DNA of 64,000 nucleotides from Paraburkholderia haematera. GTDB taxonomy: Bacteria; Pseudomonadota; Gammaproteobacteria; Burkholderiales; Burkholderiaceae. The position numbers and the translations under genes are program-made. The first letter of the stretch is position 1. The number at the start of each line of letters is the position of its first letter. Of this stretch, positions 1-8,232 are shown piece by piece. The stretch is from the NCBI RefSeq assembly GCF_905220975.1, contig NZ_CAJNBK010000002.1:496001-560000 (forward strand). Reading direction: 5' to 3'. The notes under the pieces were generated by a model. It saw only the letters and a list, made by a program, of their open reading frames with translations. It was not told where the DNA came from and did not search any database.

Positions 1-474
1 CGGCTCGGCGAACTGCCGGATTCGTCGCTGGTGTCGCTCAAGCTCGGGGAGAACCGCCGCGTGTGCGTGGCCTCGCCCTCCTATCTGAACCGGCGTGGAT
101 CGCCGCACACGCTGGCCGATCTCGCGCACCACAACTGCCTTGCGCTCGGCGCGAGCGCCAATCAGCAGCGCGGCTGGATGTTCCAGCAGGGCGACAAGGT
201 CGTGTCGATCAAAGTGTCCGGCACCATGGAATGTTCGGACGGTGCCGTGCTGCACGAGTGGTGCCTCGAGGGCTATGGGCTCGCATGGCGCTCGTGGTGG
301 GAGGTCGGCACGGATATCGCGGCGGGCCGGCTGGTTAGCGTGCTCGATGAGTTCGCCGCGCCCCCGATCGGCATCCATGCGGTTTTTCCGCAGCGCCGGC
401 ATTTGCCGCTGCGGGTTCGGCTGTTTCTGGACTTTCTCAAGCATACGTACGGCCATCCTGATTACTGGAACTGA
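1..474 (+). CDS. LysR-family transcriptional regulator, C-terminal part (5' end outside window)
   Basis: The reading frame is open from base 1 and ends in TGA at 472-474, leaving 157 residues. They look like the effector-binding (periplasmic-binding-protein-like) half of a LysR-type regulator: a LPDSSL stretch, then VCVASPSYLNRRG, which resembles the 'CASPAYL..RG.P..P.DL..H.CL' segment common in this family. The end PLRVRLFLDFLKHTY matches the usual last helix. The N-terminal helix-turn-helix lies outside the window, so the target genes and effector cannot be inferred. Family assignment is fairly sure; function is unknown. Confidence 0.85.
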   Translation, partial: RLGELPDSSLVSLKLGENRRVCVASPSYLNRRGSPHTLADLAHHNCLALGASANQQRGWMFQQGDKVVSIKVSGTMECSDGAVLHEWCLEGYGLAWRSWWEVGTDIAAGRLVSVLDEFAAPPIGIHAVFPQRRHLPLRVRLFLDFLKHTYGHPDYWN

Positions 475-730
475 TGCAGGCTGAGGCGCGGCTCAGATGC
501 AACTCGGGTGCAGCTCAGGTGCAGCTCAGGTACGACTGACGTCCGTCGCCCCTGCCCCCCGCGCAATACCGCCTTGCACAATCGCCGTGCAGCGGGTTTC
601 CGATATGCGGACAGACCCGCACGATGGCTTTCACCGCATTTCTGCGAACTACAATCGATTGGAGCGGCTTTACGCCGAGCCTCGTGGAACGCTGACGCCG
701 CGCTGCGCACAGCCGGCGACGGAGGGCATC
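475..730. promoter_or_regulatory. Intergenic region before the stress-protein gene, with possible promoter
   Basis: No gene is seen between the LysR stop and the usp start. Bases 484-532 contain imperfect direct repeats of a GCAGCTCAGGT-type unit. A possible -10 box TACAAT lies at 650-655, about 75 bases before the usp start, but there is no convincing -35 hexamer (best CTTTCA at 628-633, 16-bp spacer). The promoter call is weak. Confidence 0.35.
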
Positions 731-1165
731 ATGTTCAGGCACATCCTGGTTCCGACCGATGGTTCAGACCTGTCACGCAAGGCAATCGACGGCGCCATTG
801 ACCTCGCGCAGGCCGTCGGCGCTCGCGTCACCGCCTACGCGTGTCTGCCGCAATATCCGTACTCGCCGTTCTCCGACGTGGTCATCGAGCCGCCGGTCGA
901 GTTTCTGCAGCGCAGCGAGCGCGAAGCGCACGTGCACCTAAGAGAAGTGGAACTGGCCGCGCGTCGTGTCGGCGTCGCGTTCGACAGCCGCACCAGCGTG
1001 CATCCGGCGCCATATCTCGGCATCATCGAAGCCGCGGAGCAGGGCGGCTGCGACGTGATTTTCATGGCTTCGCATGGGCGGCGCGGTCTTGGCAGCCTGC
1101 TGATCGGCAGCGAGACGCAGCGAGTCCTGACCCATACGAAGATTCCAGTGATCGTGTACCGCTGA
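731..1165 (+). CDS. Universal stress protein, UspA family
   Basis: A 144-residue single-domain Usp protein beginning MFRHILVPTDGSDLS, the classic first strand and loop of the family, with the acidic residue that contacts adenine nucleotide. Near residue 115 it carries SHG followed nine residues later by GS, the ATP-binding signature of the nucleotide-binding Usp subgroup, although the first glycine of the full G-2x-G-9x-G(S/T) motif is Ala here. It ends in the usual hydrophobic strand IPVIVYR. Such proteins accumulate under stress or growth arrest; the specific role cannot be read from sequence. The ATG at 731 was chosen because everything upstream in the same frame lacks family similarity. 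Confidence 0.92.
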   Translation: MFRHILVPTDGSDLSRKAIDGAIDLAQAVGARVTAYACLPQYPYSPFSDVVIEPPVEFLQRSEREAHVHLREVELAARRVGVAFDSRTSVHPAPYLGIIEAAEQGGCDVIFMASHGRRGLGSLLIGSETQRVLTHTKIPVIVYR

Positions 1166-1208
1166 GGCGCCTACCGGCGATTAGCGTCGCAAACAGGCAC
1201 GGCATAGC

Positions 1209-1240
1209 AAAAAAACGCGCCGGCGATGAGGCCGGCGCGT
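1209..1240 (-). terminator. Rho-independent terminator, minus strand (downstream of aceA)
   Basis: A perfect 10-bp stem, ACGCGCCGGC at 1215-1224 and GCCGGCGCGT at 1231-1240, encloses a 6-base loop. On the minus strand it is followed by a run of seven T (plus-strand A run 1209-1215). It would end transcription arriving from aceA. Confidence 0.85.
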
Positions 1241-1306
1241 CCCATGTTCGCCGCACAATGCATTGTGCTGGCTTTGTCTGCGCTGCATCCGCCCTCCCAG
1301 ATTCGA

Positions 1307-1343
1307 GCCATCAGGGCAACCGGTGTGCGCCTGCCCTGATGGC
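1307..1343. repeat. Perfect 12-bp inverted repeat between usp and aceA
   Basis: GCCATCAGGGCA at 1307-1318 and its exact reverse complement TGCCCTGATGGC at 1332-1343 are separated by 13 bases. There is no T run on either side, so it is not a simple terminator. It lies between two terminator hairpins in a convergent gap. Confidence 0.7.
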
Positions 1344-1359
1344 TTGCTCCTCCCTGACG

Positions 1360-1385
1360 GCGGCCCTCTAGCGGGGCCGCTTTTT
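1360..1385 (+). terminator. Rho-independent terminator, plus strand (downstream of usp)
   Basis: The stem is GCGGCCC at 1360-1366 with GGGCCGC at 1374-1380, loop of 7, followed directly by TTTTT at 1381-1385. Its orientation suits transcripts from the plus-strand stress-protein gene, meeting the aceA transcript head-on. Confidence 0.75.
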
Positions 1386-1424
1386 CGTCTGCCTTGCCTT
1401 TCCCGCGATCAGACCTCGGGTTAC

Positions 1425-2729
<1,305 letters not shown>

Positions 2730-3097
2730 GGTGTGCTCCTTGGTTGCCATGTAATGGATGGGTGACTCTGTCGACCGGAGTTGGTGCCAAGCACTTACTC
2801 TGGTCCTATGCAAGAAACTTGCGGTCCTTGTCGAAGCGGCTGGCCCTTTTAGGCGTTTCGTTTCGTGAAGTCTTGTATAAGAGTCTAGGCAAATCGATGG
2901 CGGCGCAATAGTCGCGAAGGAGCGTTTTTCGAATATTAATTGTGTTTAAAAATCAAATGGTTATGTATCACATTTCACATTAAGAAACGCCTTTTTCCAT
3001 GTTGCAATAGAGTGTGTTGTGCCGTGCAGCACGATTTTTTACGACGCAAAAAAATTTTTCACATCGTGAAATATCGATGATCGCTAAAGTACGGGCG
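2730..3097 (-). promoter_or_regulatory. aceA upstream region, AT-rich segment
   Basis: No gene is supported between aceA and the helicase terminator. On the minus strand, reading toward aceA, it holds an AT-rich tract (about 2920-3075), unusual in this G+C-rich window, a possible -10 TTATAC at 2875-2880 without a clear -35, the palindromic element at 2766-2813, and the AAGGAG ribosome site. An inverted repeat TTTCAC-ATC-GTGAAA lies at 3057-3071. This is probably the aceA control region, but no regulator site can be named. Confidence 0.5.
2766..2813 (-). repeat. Diverged copy of the 49-bp palindromic element found upstream of lpxD
   Basis: Read on the minus strand it starts TTGCATAGGACC, continues with a 15-base arm GACCAGAGTAAGTGC, a TTG loop and the arm GCACCAACTCCGGTC, and ends with GACAGAG. 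Aligned with the units at 51478-51670 it matches at most positions outside the centre, including TTGCAT.GGACC at the start and GGTCGACAG near the end. Arms pair at 12 of 15 positions. It sits 36 bases before the aceA start codon in gene-sense orientation, as the lpxD copies do. Confidence 0.85.
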
Positions 3098-3126
3098 AAA
3101 AAAAACCGGCGCCTGAGCACCGGTTT
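3098..3126 (-). terminator. Rho-independent terminator for the DEAD-box helicase gene
   Basis: On the minus strand AAACCGG (3126-3120), a 10-base loop and CCGGTTT (3109-3103) are followed by more T residues (plus-strand A run ending at 3098). It lies just over 100 bases past the helicase stop codon. Confidence 0.8.
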
Positions 3127-3232
3127 CTTTCGACTGACGGACAGCGTGAAGCCGTCCGGGTCTTTTCAGGCCGCCTTACGTACTGAACGAGCCACGTAAA
3201 TAGCGTTTGCCTGATGACTGTTGAGTCGCTGC

Positions 3233-4876
3233 TTAGCTGCCGCGACGCGCCGTACGCGGGCCGTCGTTGCGGCGTGCGCCGTAGCCGCCGTCACGCGAAC
3301 CGCCGTAGCCTTCACGCGAACCGCCGCCGAAGCCGCCTTCACGCGAACCACCACCAGCCGACTTACCTGCCCAGCCGCCGCCATTGCCGCTACCGCTACC
3401 GCTGCGCGAACCGCCGCCGTTACCGGCCGGCTTGCCTGCGCCGCTGCCGCTACCGAAGCGACGGCCACCGCCATTGCCACCGCCCGGACGGCCACGGCCG
3501 CCAAAGCCAGGACGGCCACCGCCCGACGGAGCCGACTTGCGCGGCTCGAAGCCTTCGACGACGTTGACCGGCAGCGGGGTGCGCACGAAACGCTCGATGC
3601 GCTTCAGCGCGCCTTGTTCCGCGTGGTGCACGAGGCTCACTGCGATACCCGAGCGGCCAGCACGGCCGGTACGGCCGATACGGTGCACGTAGTCTTCAGC
3701 GAACTTCGGCAGATCGTAGTTGAACACGTGCGTGATGCCCGGGATGTCGATACCGCGAGCGGCGACGTCCGTTGCCACCAGCACGCGCACACGGCGCTCG
3801 CGCAGGGCCTTGATCGTGCGATTACGCGCGCCTTGCGGCAGATCGCCGTGCAGGGCAGCCGATTCGAAACCGGCGTCGGCCAGACGGCCAGCCAGTTGGT
3901 CAGCGTCCATCTTGGTTGCCGTGAAGACGATAGCCTGGTCGAGGCCTTCGTCGCGCAGCAGATGGTCGAGCAGACGATCCTTGTGATCGCGGTCGTCCAC
4001 ATAGTGGACGGTTTGCGCGATGTTGGTGCGTTGTTCGAGGCGTTGAACGATCTCGATGCGTTCCGGATCCTTCAGCAGGCGGCCGGTCAACGAACTGATC
4101 TTGCCGTCGAGCGTGGCCGAGAAGAGCATGGTTTGACGCGTGGCCGGCGTAGCGGCAACGATCGTCTCGATGTCTTCGATGAAGCCCATGTCGAGCATGC
4201 GGTCAGCTTCGTCGAGCACGAGGATCTGCAGTTGCGACAGATCAATACGGCCGCGTTCCAGGTGGTCGATCAGACGGCCCGGCGTAGCAACCAGGATTTC
4301 CGGGTTCTTTGCCAGCAGCATCAATTGTTGACCGTAAGCGACGCCGCCCAGAATGCTGACGGTGCGCAGACGCTTGAGGTGCTTGCCGTACGTGGCAGCG
4401 GCGGTGGTGACCTGCATCGCGAGTTCGCGGGTCGGCGTCAGAACCAGCATGGTCGGACGGGCAACCGGTTGCGGACGGCGCGTGCGGGCGCCGTCCGCCG
4501 GACGCGGCTCGCGCGGCTGGCTGGCTTGTGCTTTTTGCAGTTGCGAGAAACGCTCGATGGCGGGCAGCATGAACGCGGCGGTCTTGCCCGAACCGGTCGG
4601 GCTCGAGACCATCAGATCGCGGCCGGCGATGCCAGCGGGGATCGCGCGTTGCTGAACCGGAGTCGGGTTTTGATAACCAGCGGCGGTCAGCGCGGAGACG
4701 ACATCCGCGGAGAGACCGAGCGACGCGAACGACGGGCCGGTCGGCGCTGCGGCTTCTGCGACGACAGCTTCCGGAGCGGCAGCGACGGCTGCGGCTTGTG
4801 CGGGTGCGTCGGCAAGACCGAGGGCTTGATCGGCGATGGCGTTCAACGGGCTGCTGGGGGTATTGCTCGAAGTCAT
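3233..4876 (-). CDS. rhlE: DEAD-box ATP-dependent RNA helicase, RhlE type
   Basis: A 547-residue DEAD-box RNA helicase that unwinds structured RNA. Motifs in order: Q-motif region PTPVQQRAIP (about 71-80), Walker A SPTGSGKT (92-99), PTREL (148-152), LDEAD (221-225), SAT, then ATDVAARGIDIP and HRIGRTGRAGR in the second RecA domain. Residues 111-140 are a basic insert between motifs I and Ia. The last ~100 residues are Gly/Arg/Ser-rich (RGG-like), a probable RNA-binding tail; the first ~50 residues are Ala-rich. The start MTSSNTP at 4876 has AAGGA just upstream. A leader of about 310 nt is inferred from the promoter at 5194-5199. RhlE is the best subfamily guess from the tail and the motifs. 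Confidence 0.93.
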   Translation of the reverse strand: MTSSNTPSSPLNAIADQALGLADAPAQAAAVAAAPEAVVAEAAAPTGPSFASLGLSADVVSALTAAGYQNPTPVQQRAIPAGIAGRDLMVSSPTGSGKTAAFMLPAIERFSQLQKAQASQPREPRPADGARTRRPQPVARPTMLVLTPTRELAMQVTTAAATYGKHLKRLRTVSILGGVAYGQQLMLLAKNPEILVATPGRLIDHLERGRIDLSQLQILVLDEADRMLDMGFIEDIETIVAATPATRQTMLFSATLDGKISSLTGRLLKDPERIEIVQRLEQRTNIAQTVHYVDDRDHKDRLLDHLLRDEGLDQAIVFTATKMDADQLAGRLADAGFESAALHGDLPQGARNRTIKALRERRVRVLVATDVAARGIDIPGITHVFNYDLPKFAEDYVHRIGRTGRAGRSGIAVSLVHHAEQGALKRIERFVRTPLPVNVVEGFEPRKSAPSGGGRPGFGGRGRPGGGNGGGRRFGSGSGAGKPAGNGGGSRSGSGSGNGGGWAGKSAGGGSREGGFGGGSREGYGGSRDGGYGARRNDGPRTARRGS

Positions 4877-5431
4877 GAGAATCCTTGAAACACAGGGAAT
4901 TAAAACGTCGGCGCCAATCGGCATACCCAAGTCGTCGGATTCAGCGAGCAAAGAAGCAGCGAGCAAATCGAAAAACGGGGGCAGCTCGCGACAATGAAGG
5001 CGAGCTTTTCGTTAGAAGCTGTATCGGATGCGACATGCCAACACGGCGTGCCGCCAGCCTGGGACATGATCGCCCGTAGGGGGCTAGGCAGGAGGGGACA
5101 GGTTCTAAACTGGATTGGAGCTAAACGCTACGAGGCGCTGCGCCGCAAAGGCCGCTAGGGGAAAGCCGGGCAAAGCAGTGAAGCGCAGGCCGCATTATAT
5201 AGAGTTTTGCTGCACTGCGCCACCATTAAGAAGTTTCCTGGCGGAAAACTTTCGTTTGGCTGCGCGAATGGGCTTAAGGCGCTGCCCCACGGGTCTGCCT
5301 ATGTGGTACCCCATGTAGCGCCCTAAGGAGCAGCCGAGGCGGCCTGCTTTGCCGTGGCCATTCCGAGACGGCGTTCCCGGAATGCCGTCCCGACGGCGGA
5401 TTTCGCCGTGGGGTCAGACACGCGGGCAGAT
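4877..5431 (-). promoter_or_regulatory. Helicase leader and promoter region (no gene)
   Basis: No coding region is supported here. A consensus -10 box TATAAT for minus-strand transcription lies at 5194-5199; no good -35 hexamer is visible 16-18 bases upstream of it. Transcription from it would start near 5187 and give a 5' leader of about 310 nt. The leader contains a perfect 6-bp hairpin GCTCGC/GCGAGC at 4984-4989 and 5000-5005. Farther out, a hairpin ACGGCGTTCC/GGAATGCCGT (5368-5388) without a T run lies just past the acyl-CoA-binding protein gene. Confidence 0.55.
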
Positions 5432-5701
5432 TCAGGCTGCGGTGCCGCTCTTGAGGCCTTCGATCAGTTCGACATATTGCTGCTTTGCCGCGTCCTGCGC
5501 GGTGCCTTTGAGCGCAGCCCATGCGTCGTACTTGTACTTGCCGACGATGTCGGTAAAGCCAGGCTTGTCGCCGTGGACGTCGCCCTCAGTGCCCTGCTTG
5601 AAGAGGGCGTAGAGGCGCAGAAGGGTCAGGTTGCCCGGACGCTCGGGCAGTTGCTTTGCATCTTCCTGGGCCTGGACGAATTGCGCGTTGATGTCTGTCA
5701 T
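5432..5701 (-). CDS. Acyl-CoA-binding protein
   Basis: An 89-residue protein matching the small acyl-CoA-binding (ACBP) fold: four helices with YALFKQGTEGDV, KPGFTDIVGKYKYDAW and the closing helix QQYVELIEGLKS. The lysine and tyrosine pair of KYKYDAW and the LYALFKQ helix are the ligand-contacting segments in characterised ACBPs. It would buffer and carry long-chain acyl-CoA in the cytoplasm. ACBPs are mainly eukaryotic but also occur in Burkholderia-type bacteria. It stands alone, divergent from tsaB. A weak -10 (TATGAT on the minus strand, 5747-5752) is the only promoter hint. Confidence 0.93.
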   Translation of the reverse strand: MTDINAQFVQAQEDAKQLPERPGNLTLLRLYALFKQGTEGDVHGDKPGFTDIVGKYKYDAWAALKGTAQDAAKQQYVELIEGLKSGTAA

Positions 5702-5849
5702 GGTGGTTTTGCCCGGCTGGCGGGGTTGGTTTTGGCTGGGCCGATGATCATAACAACTGCGTGCTGCCGCAGGGCCGAGGGCTTATTCCAAACACCCATC
5801 CCCGCCGGGCGGGCACAGCCAAAACCGCATCTGCATGCGCCGTGCCGAT

Positions 5850-5855
5850 TACAAT
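5850..5855 (+). promoter_or_regulatory. Candidate -10 box of tsaB placed for a leaderless transcript
   Basis: TACAAT at 5850-5855 ends seven bases before the tsaB ATG at 5863, the usual distance from a -10 box to the transcription start. No purine-rich ribosome site precedes the ATG. No clear -35 hexamer is present. Confidence 0.4.
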
Positions 5856-5862
5856 ACGGTCC

Positions 5863-6675
5863 ATGACTCAAACTGTGCTTCTTGCCCTCGATACCTCGAC
5901 CGAATTCTGCTCGGTAGCGCTCCTGTCCGCCGTTGGCGGCGCCGCGAGCCAGGCAGCGGACCCAGGCCGCACCGAACCCAGAATCTGGGCGCGCCACGAG
6001 CAAACCGGCGCAGTCTCCAGCACGCGCCTGCTGCCCGCGATTCGCGAACTTTTCGACGAAGCGGGCCTTACGCTAGCGGACTGCCATGCGATCGCATTCG
6101 GTTCAGGCCCCGGTTCATTTACCGGTCTTCGCACCGCGACGGGCGTCGCTCAAGGCCTCGCGTTCGGTTTGAACCTGCCGGTCGTGCCGGTCAGCACGCT
6201 GCTGGCCTGCGCGGAAAGCGCACGGCTGCGCGATCCGTCGGCGACCCGCGTGCTCGCCGCGCTCGATGCCCGGATGGACGAAATCTATTGGGCCGACTAC
6301 GCATGGGACCCGGCCCTTGGCGAATGGCGCACGCTTCAGCCGGCGTCGCTCGACGCGCCGGAACGGCTCGTGTTGCCTGACGTCCCCTTCACGCTGGCCG
6401 GTAATGCTGCTGCCGCCTTCGGTGCGCGGCTGCCCGCCGTCGCGGCTGCGCAGATCGTCGACAGCGAAGCGCTGCCGCATGCGGTGCCGCTCGCGCACGC
6501 GGCGCTGCGCGCGTTTCGCGCCGGCCGCACCGTAGCCGCTGACCAGGCCGCGCCGGAGTACATTCGCGACAAGGTCGCCCAGACCACGGCGGAGCGCATG
6601 GCCGAAAAAGCCGCCAAGGCCGAGCAGGCCGCGAGGTTGGCGCACGACGCGCATCAAGGCGAGGGCCGGCAATGA
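5863..6675 (+). CDS. tsaB: tRNA threonylcarbamoyladenosine biosynthesis protein TsaB
   Basis: A 270-residue ASKHA-fold protein with LALDTSTEFCSVAL at the N-terminus and FGSGPGSFTGLRTATGVAQGL near residues 82-102, the hallmark of TsaB (YeaZ). TsaB is the platform subunit that, with TsaD and TsaE, transfers threonylcarbamoyl to A37 of ANN-decoding tRNAs. A roughly 20-residue insert (GGAASQAADPGRTEPRIWAR region) lies between the first two strands. The C-terminus is an Ala/Lys/Glu-rich helix. It overlaps rimI by ATGA. The start at 5863 fits the family N-terminus; no ribosome site is seen before it. Confidence 0.94.
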   Translation: MTQTVLLALDTSTEFCSVALLSAVGGAASQAADPGRTEPRIWARHEQTGAVSSTRLLPAIRELFDEAGLTLADCHAIAFGSGPGSFTGLRTATGVAQGLAFGLNLPVVPVSTLLACAESARLRDPSATRVLAALDARMDEIYWADYAWDPALGEWRTLQPASLDAPERLVLPDVPFTLAGNAAAAFGARLPAVAAAQIVDSEALPHAVPLAHAALRAFRAGRTVAADQAAPEYIRDKVAQTTAERMAEKAAKAEQAARLAHDAHQGEGRQ

Positions 6676-7166
6676 GCGGCGTGTTGCTGGCGGACCGCTA
6701 CATGTCGCCGATGACCGAAGCCGATCTGGACGAGGTCGCGGCCATTGAAAAGGTCGCCTACGAATTCCCCTGGAGCCGCGGCAATTTTGGCGATTCGCTG
6801 CGCAATGGCTATTTCGGCATCTGCCTGCGTCACGTCACGGGCACGCTGATCGGTTATTGCGTGCTGATGCCGGTGGTTGATGAAATGCATCTGCTCAATT
6901 TGTGCGTGACGCCCGCCGCGCAAGGCGCCGGTGCGGGGCTCGCGCTGTTGCGAGAAGCGGTGCGCATTACGCGCGCCGAAAAACTCGAAGGCCTTCTGCT
7001 CGAAGTGCGGCCGTCGAATCATCGGGCTATCCGACTTTATGAGCGTTTCGGCTTTGCGTCGATCGGCCGGCGCAAAAATTATTATCCGGCGCGGCATCGC
7101 AGCCGGGAGGACGCCATCGTGATGCGTTTCTCGTTTGCCATGGAGGGCGCAGATGGCCGTGCATGA
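6672..7166 (+). CDS. rimI: Ribosomal-protein-alanine N-acetyltransferase RimI
   Basis: A 164-residue GNAT-fold acetyltransferase. RimI acetylates the N-terminal alanine of ribosomal protein S18. Visible features are EADLDEVAAIEKVAYEFPWS near the N-terminus (the FPWS loop is typical of RimI), the strand DEMHLLNLCVTP, the acetyl-CoA loop QGAGAGLALL and the late motif NHRAIRLYERFGF followed by RRKNYYP. The start codon overlaps the tsaB stop (ATGA), so translation is probably coupled. The tsaB-rimI order is common in proteobacteria. Its 3' end overlaps the next start by 14 bases. Confidence 0.94.
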   Translation: MSGVLLADRYMSPMTEADLDEVAAIEKVAYEFPWSRGNFGDSLRNGYFGICLRHVTGTLIGYCVLMPVVDEMHLLNLCVTPAAQGAGAGLALLREAVRITRAEKLEGLLLEVRPSNHRAIRLYERFGFASIGRRKNYYPARHRSREDAIVMRFSFAMEGADGRA

Positions 7167-8232
7167 ATCGGTACTGGAAGAGTTTGGACTTTCTCCGCTG
7201 TGGGTGCGGCGCGGCATGTCGGCGGCGTCGGAAACCACGGTTGAAACCGGGGTCGGGCAGGACGCCGGCGCGTTAGCGGATCAGGCGGCGCGGCTCGACG
7301 ATCCGCGTGTGGCGGCGTGTGACGCGTCGTCGGCTGCACAAGCGCCGGATAGGCGGCAGGTAGCGTCCGTGACGGACACGCCGCGGCCCGCGGCGCCTGC
7401 GGGCGAAGCGCGGCAAGCCGATGCCGCGCCAGCGCAGGGCGAGCGTCGCACGCCGCCACCCGCGCAGGAACGGTCGCAGGAGCGGATGCAAGCGCCTGCC
7501 GACACACGGCACCCGTCGTCCCAGTCGCGCGCACCCGAGCCACCGGCGTTCGAGTCTCCGCCCGACGACGATTTCGCATGGTTCGACGATCAGCCGGCCC
7601 ACGCTCCCGTTGAAGCGCGCCACGAGGCGCCCGAGCCCGCCTCGATTCAGACGCTCGACTGGGACGCGTTGAGCGAGCAGGTCGCCACCTGCCGACGCTG
7701 CCGTCTGTGCGAGAAGCGTACCAATACGGTATTCGGCGTCGGCGATCGCAATGCCGACTGGATGCTGATCGGCGAAGCACCTGGCGAGAACGAAGATCGC
7801 CTCGGCGAACCGTTCGTCGGCCAGGCCGGCAAGCTGCTCGACAATATGCTGCGTTCACTGACGCTCGCGCGCGACAGCAACGTCTATATCGCCAACGTGA
7901 TCAAGTGCCGCCCGCCTGGCAACCGCAATCCCGAAGCGGACGAAGTCGCACGGTGCGAGCCTTATCTGCAACGGCAGGTCGCGCTGGTCAAGCCGAAGCT
8001 GATCGTCGCGCTGGGCCGCTTTGCCGCGCAGAGCCTGCTCAAGACCGAGGCGAGCATTTCGTCCCTGCGCGGCCGCGTGCACGAATATGAAGGGGTGCCG
8101 GTAATCGTCACCTATCACCCGGCGTATCTGCTGCGCAGCCTGCCCGACAAGGCGAAGGCCTGGGCAGATCTGTGCCTCGCGCGTGACACGTGGCTCGCGG
8201 CGTGCGGCGTGCCGCCCAGCGCGGCAAAGTGA
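7153..8232 (+). CDS. Family 4 (Fe-S) uracil-DNA glycosylase
   Basis: A 359-residue protein whose last ~190 residues are a family 4 uracil-DNA glycosylase, which removes uracil from DNA. It has [20 protein letters not shown] (motif A), [12 protein letters not shown], and HPAYLLR (motif B). Cysteines in CRRC near residue 180 and the KC...C pair around RPPGNRNP match the four ligands of the [4Fe-4S] cluster. The first ~165 residues are Ala/Pro/Glu/Arg-rich and look disordered. The start ATG at 7153 has GGAGG at the right distance and lies inside the rimI end. Its stop overlaps the next gene start. Confidence 0.92.
   Translation: MAVHESVLEEFGLSPLWVRRGMSAASETTVETGVGQDAGALADQAARLDDPRVAACDASSAAQAPDRRQVASVTDTPRPAAPAGEARQADAAPAQGERRTPPPAQERSQERMQAPADTRHPSSQSRAPEPPAFESPPDDDFAWFDDQPAHAPVEARHEAPEPASIQTLDWDALSEQVATCRRCRLCEKRTNTVFGVGDRNADWMLIGEAPGENEDRLGEPFVGQAGKLLDNMLRSLTLARDSNVYIANVIKCRPPGNRNPEADEVARCEPYLQRQVALVKPKLIVALGRFAAQSLLKTEASISSLRGRVHEYEGVPVIVTYHPAYLLRSLPDKAKAWADLCLARDTWLAACGVPPSAAK

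Noticed and set aside
2730..2813. N-terminal extension of aceA (frame open to 2813)
   Set aside because: It reads through the same repeat element and lacks a ribosome site; the ATG at 2729 has AAGGAG at ideal spacing.
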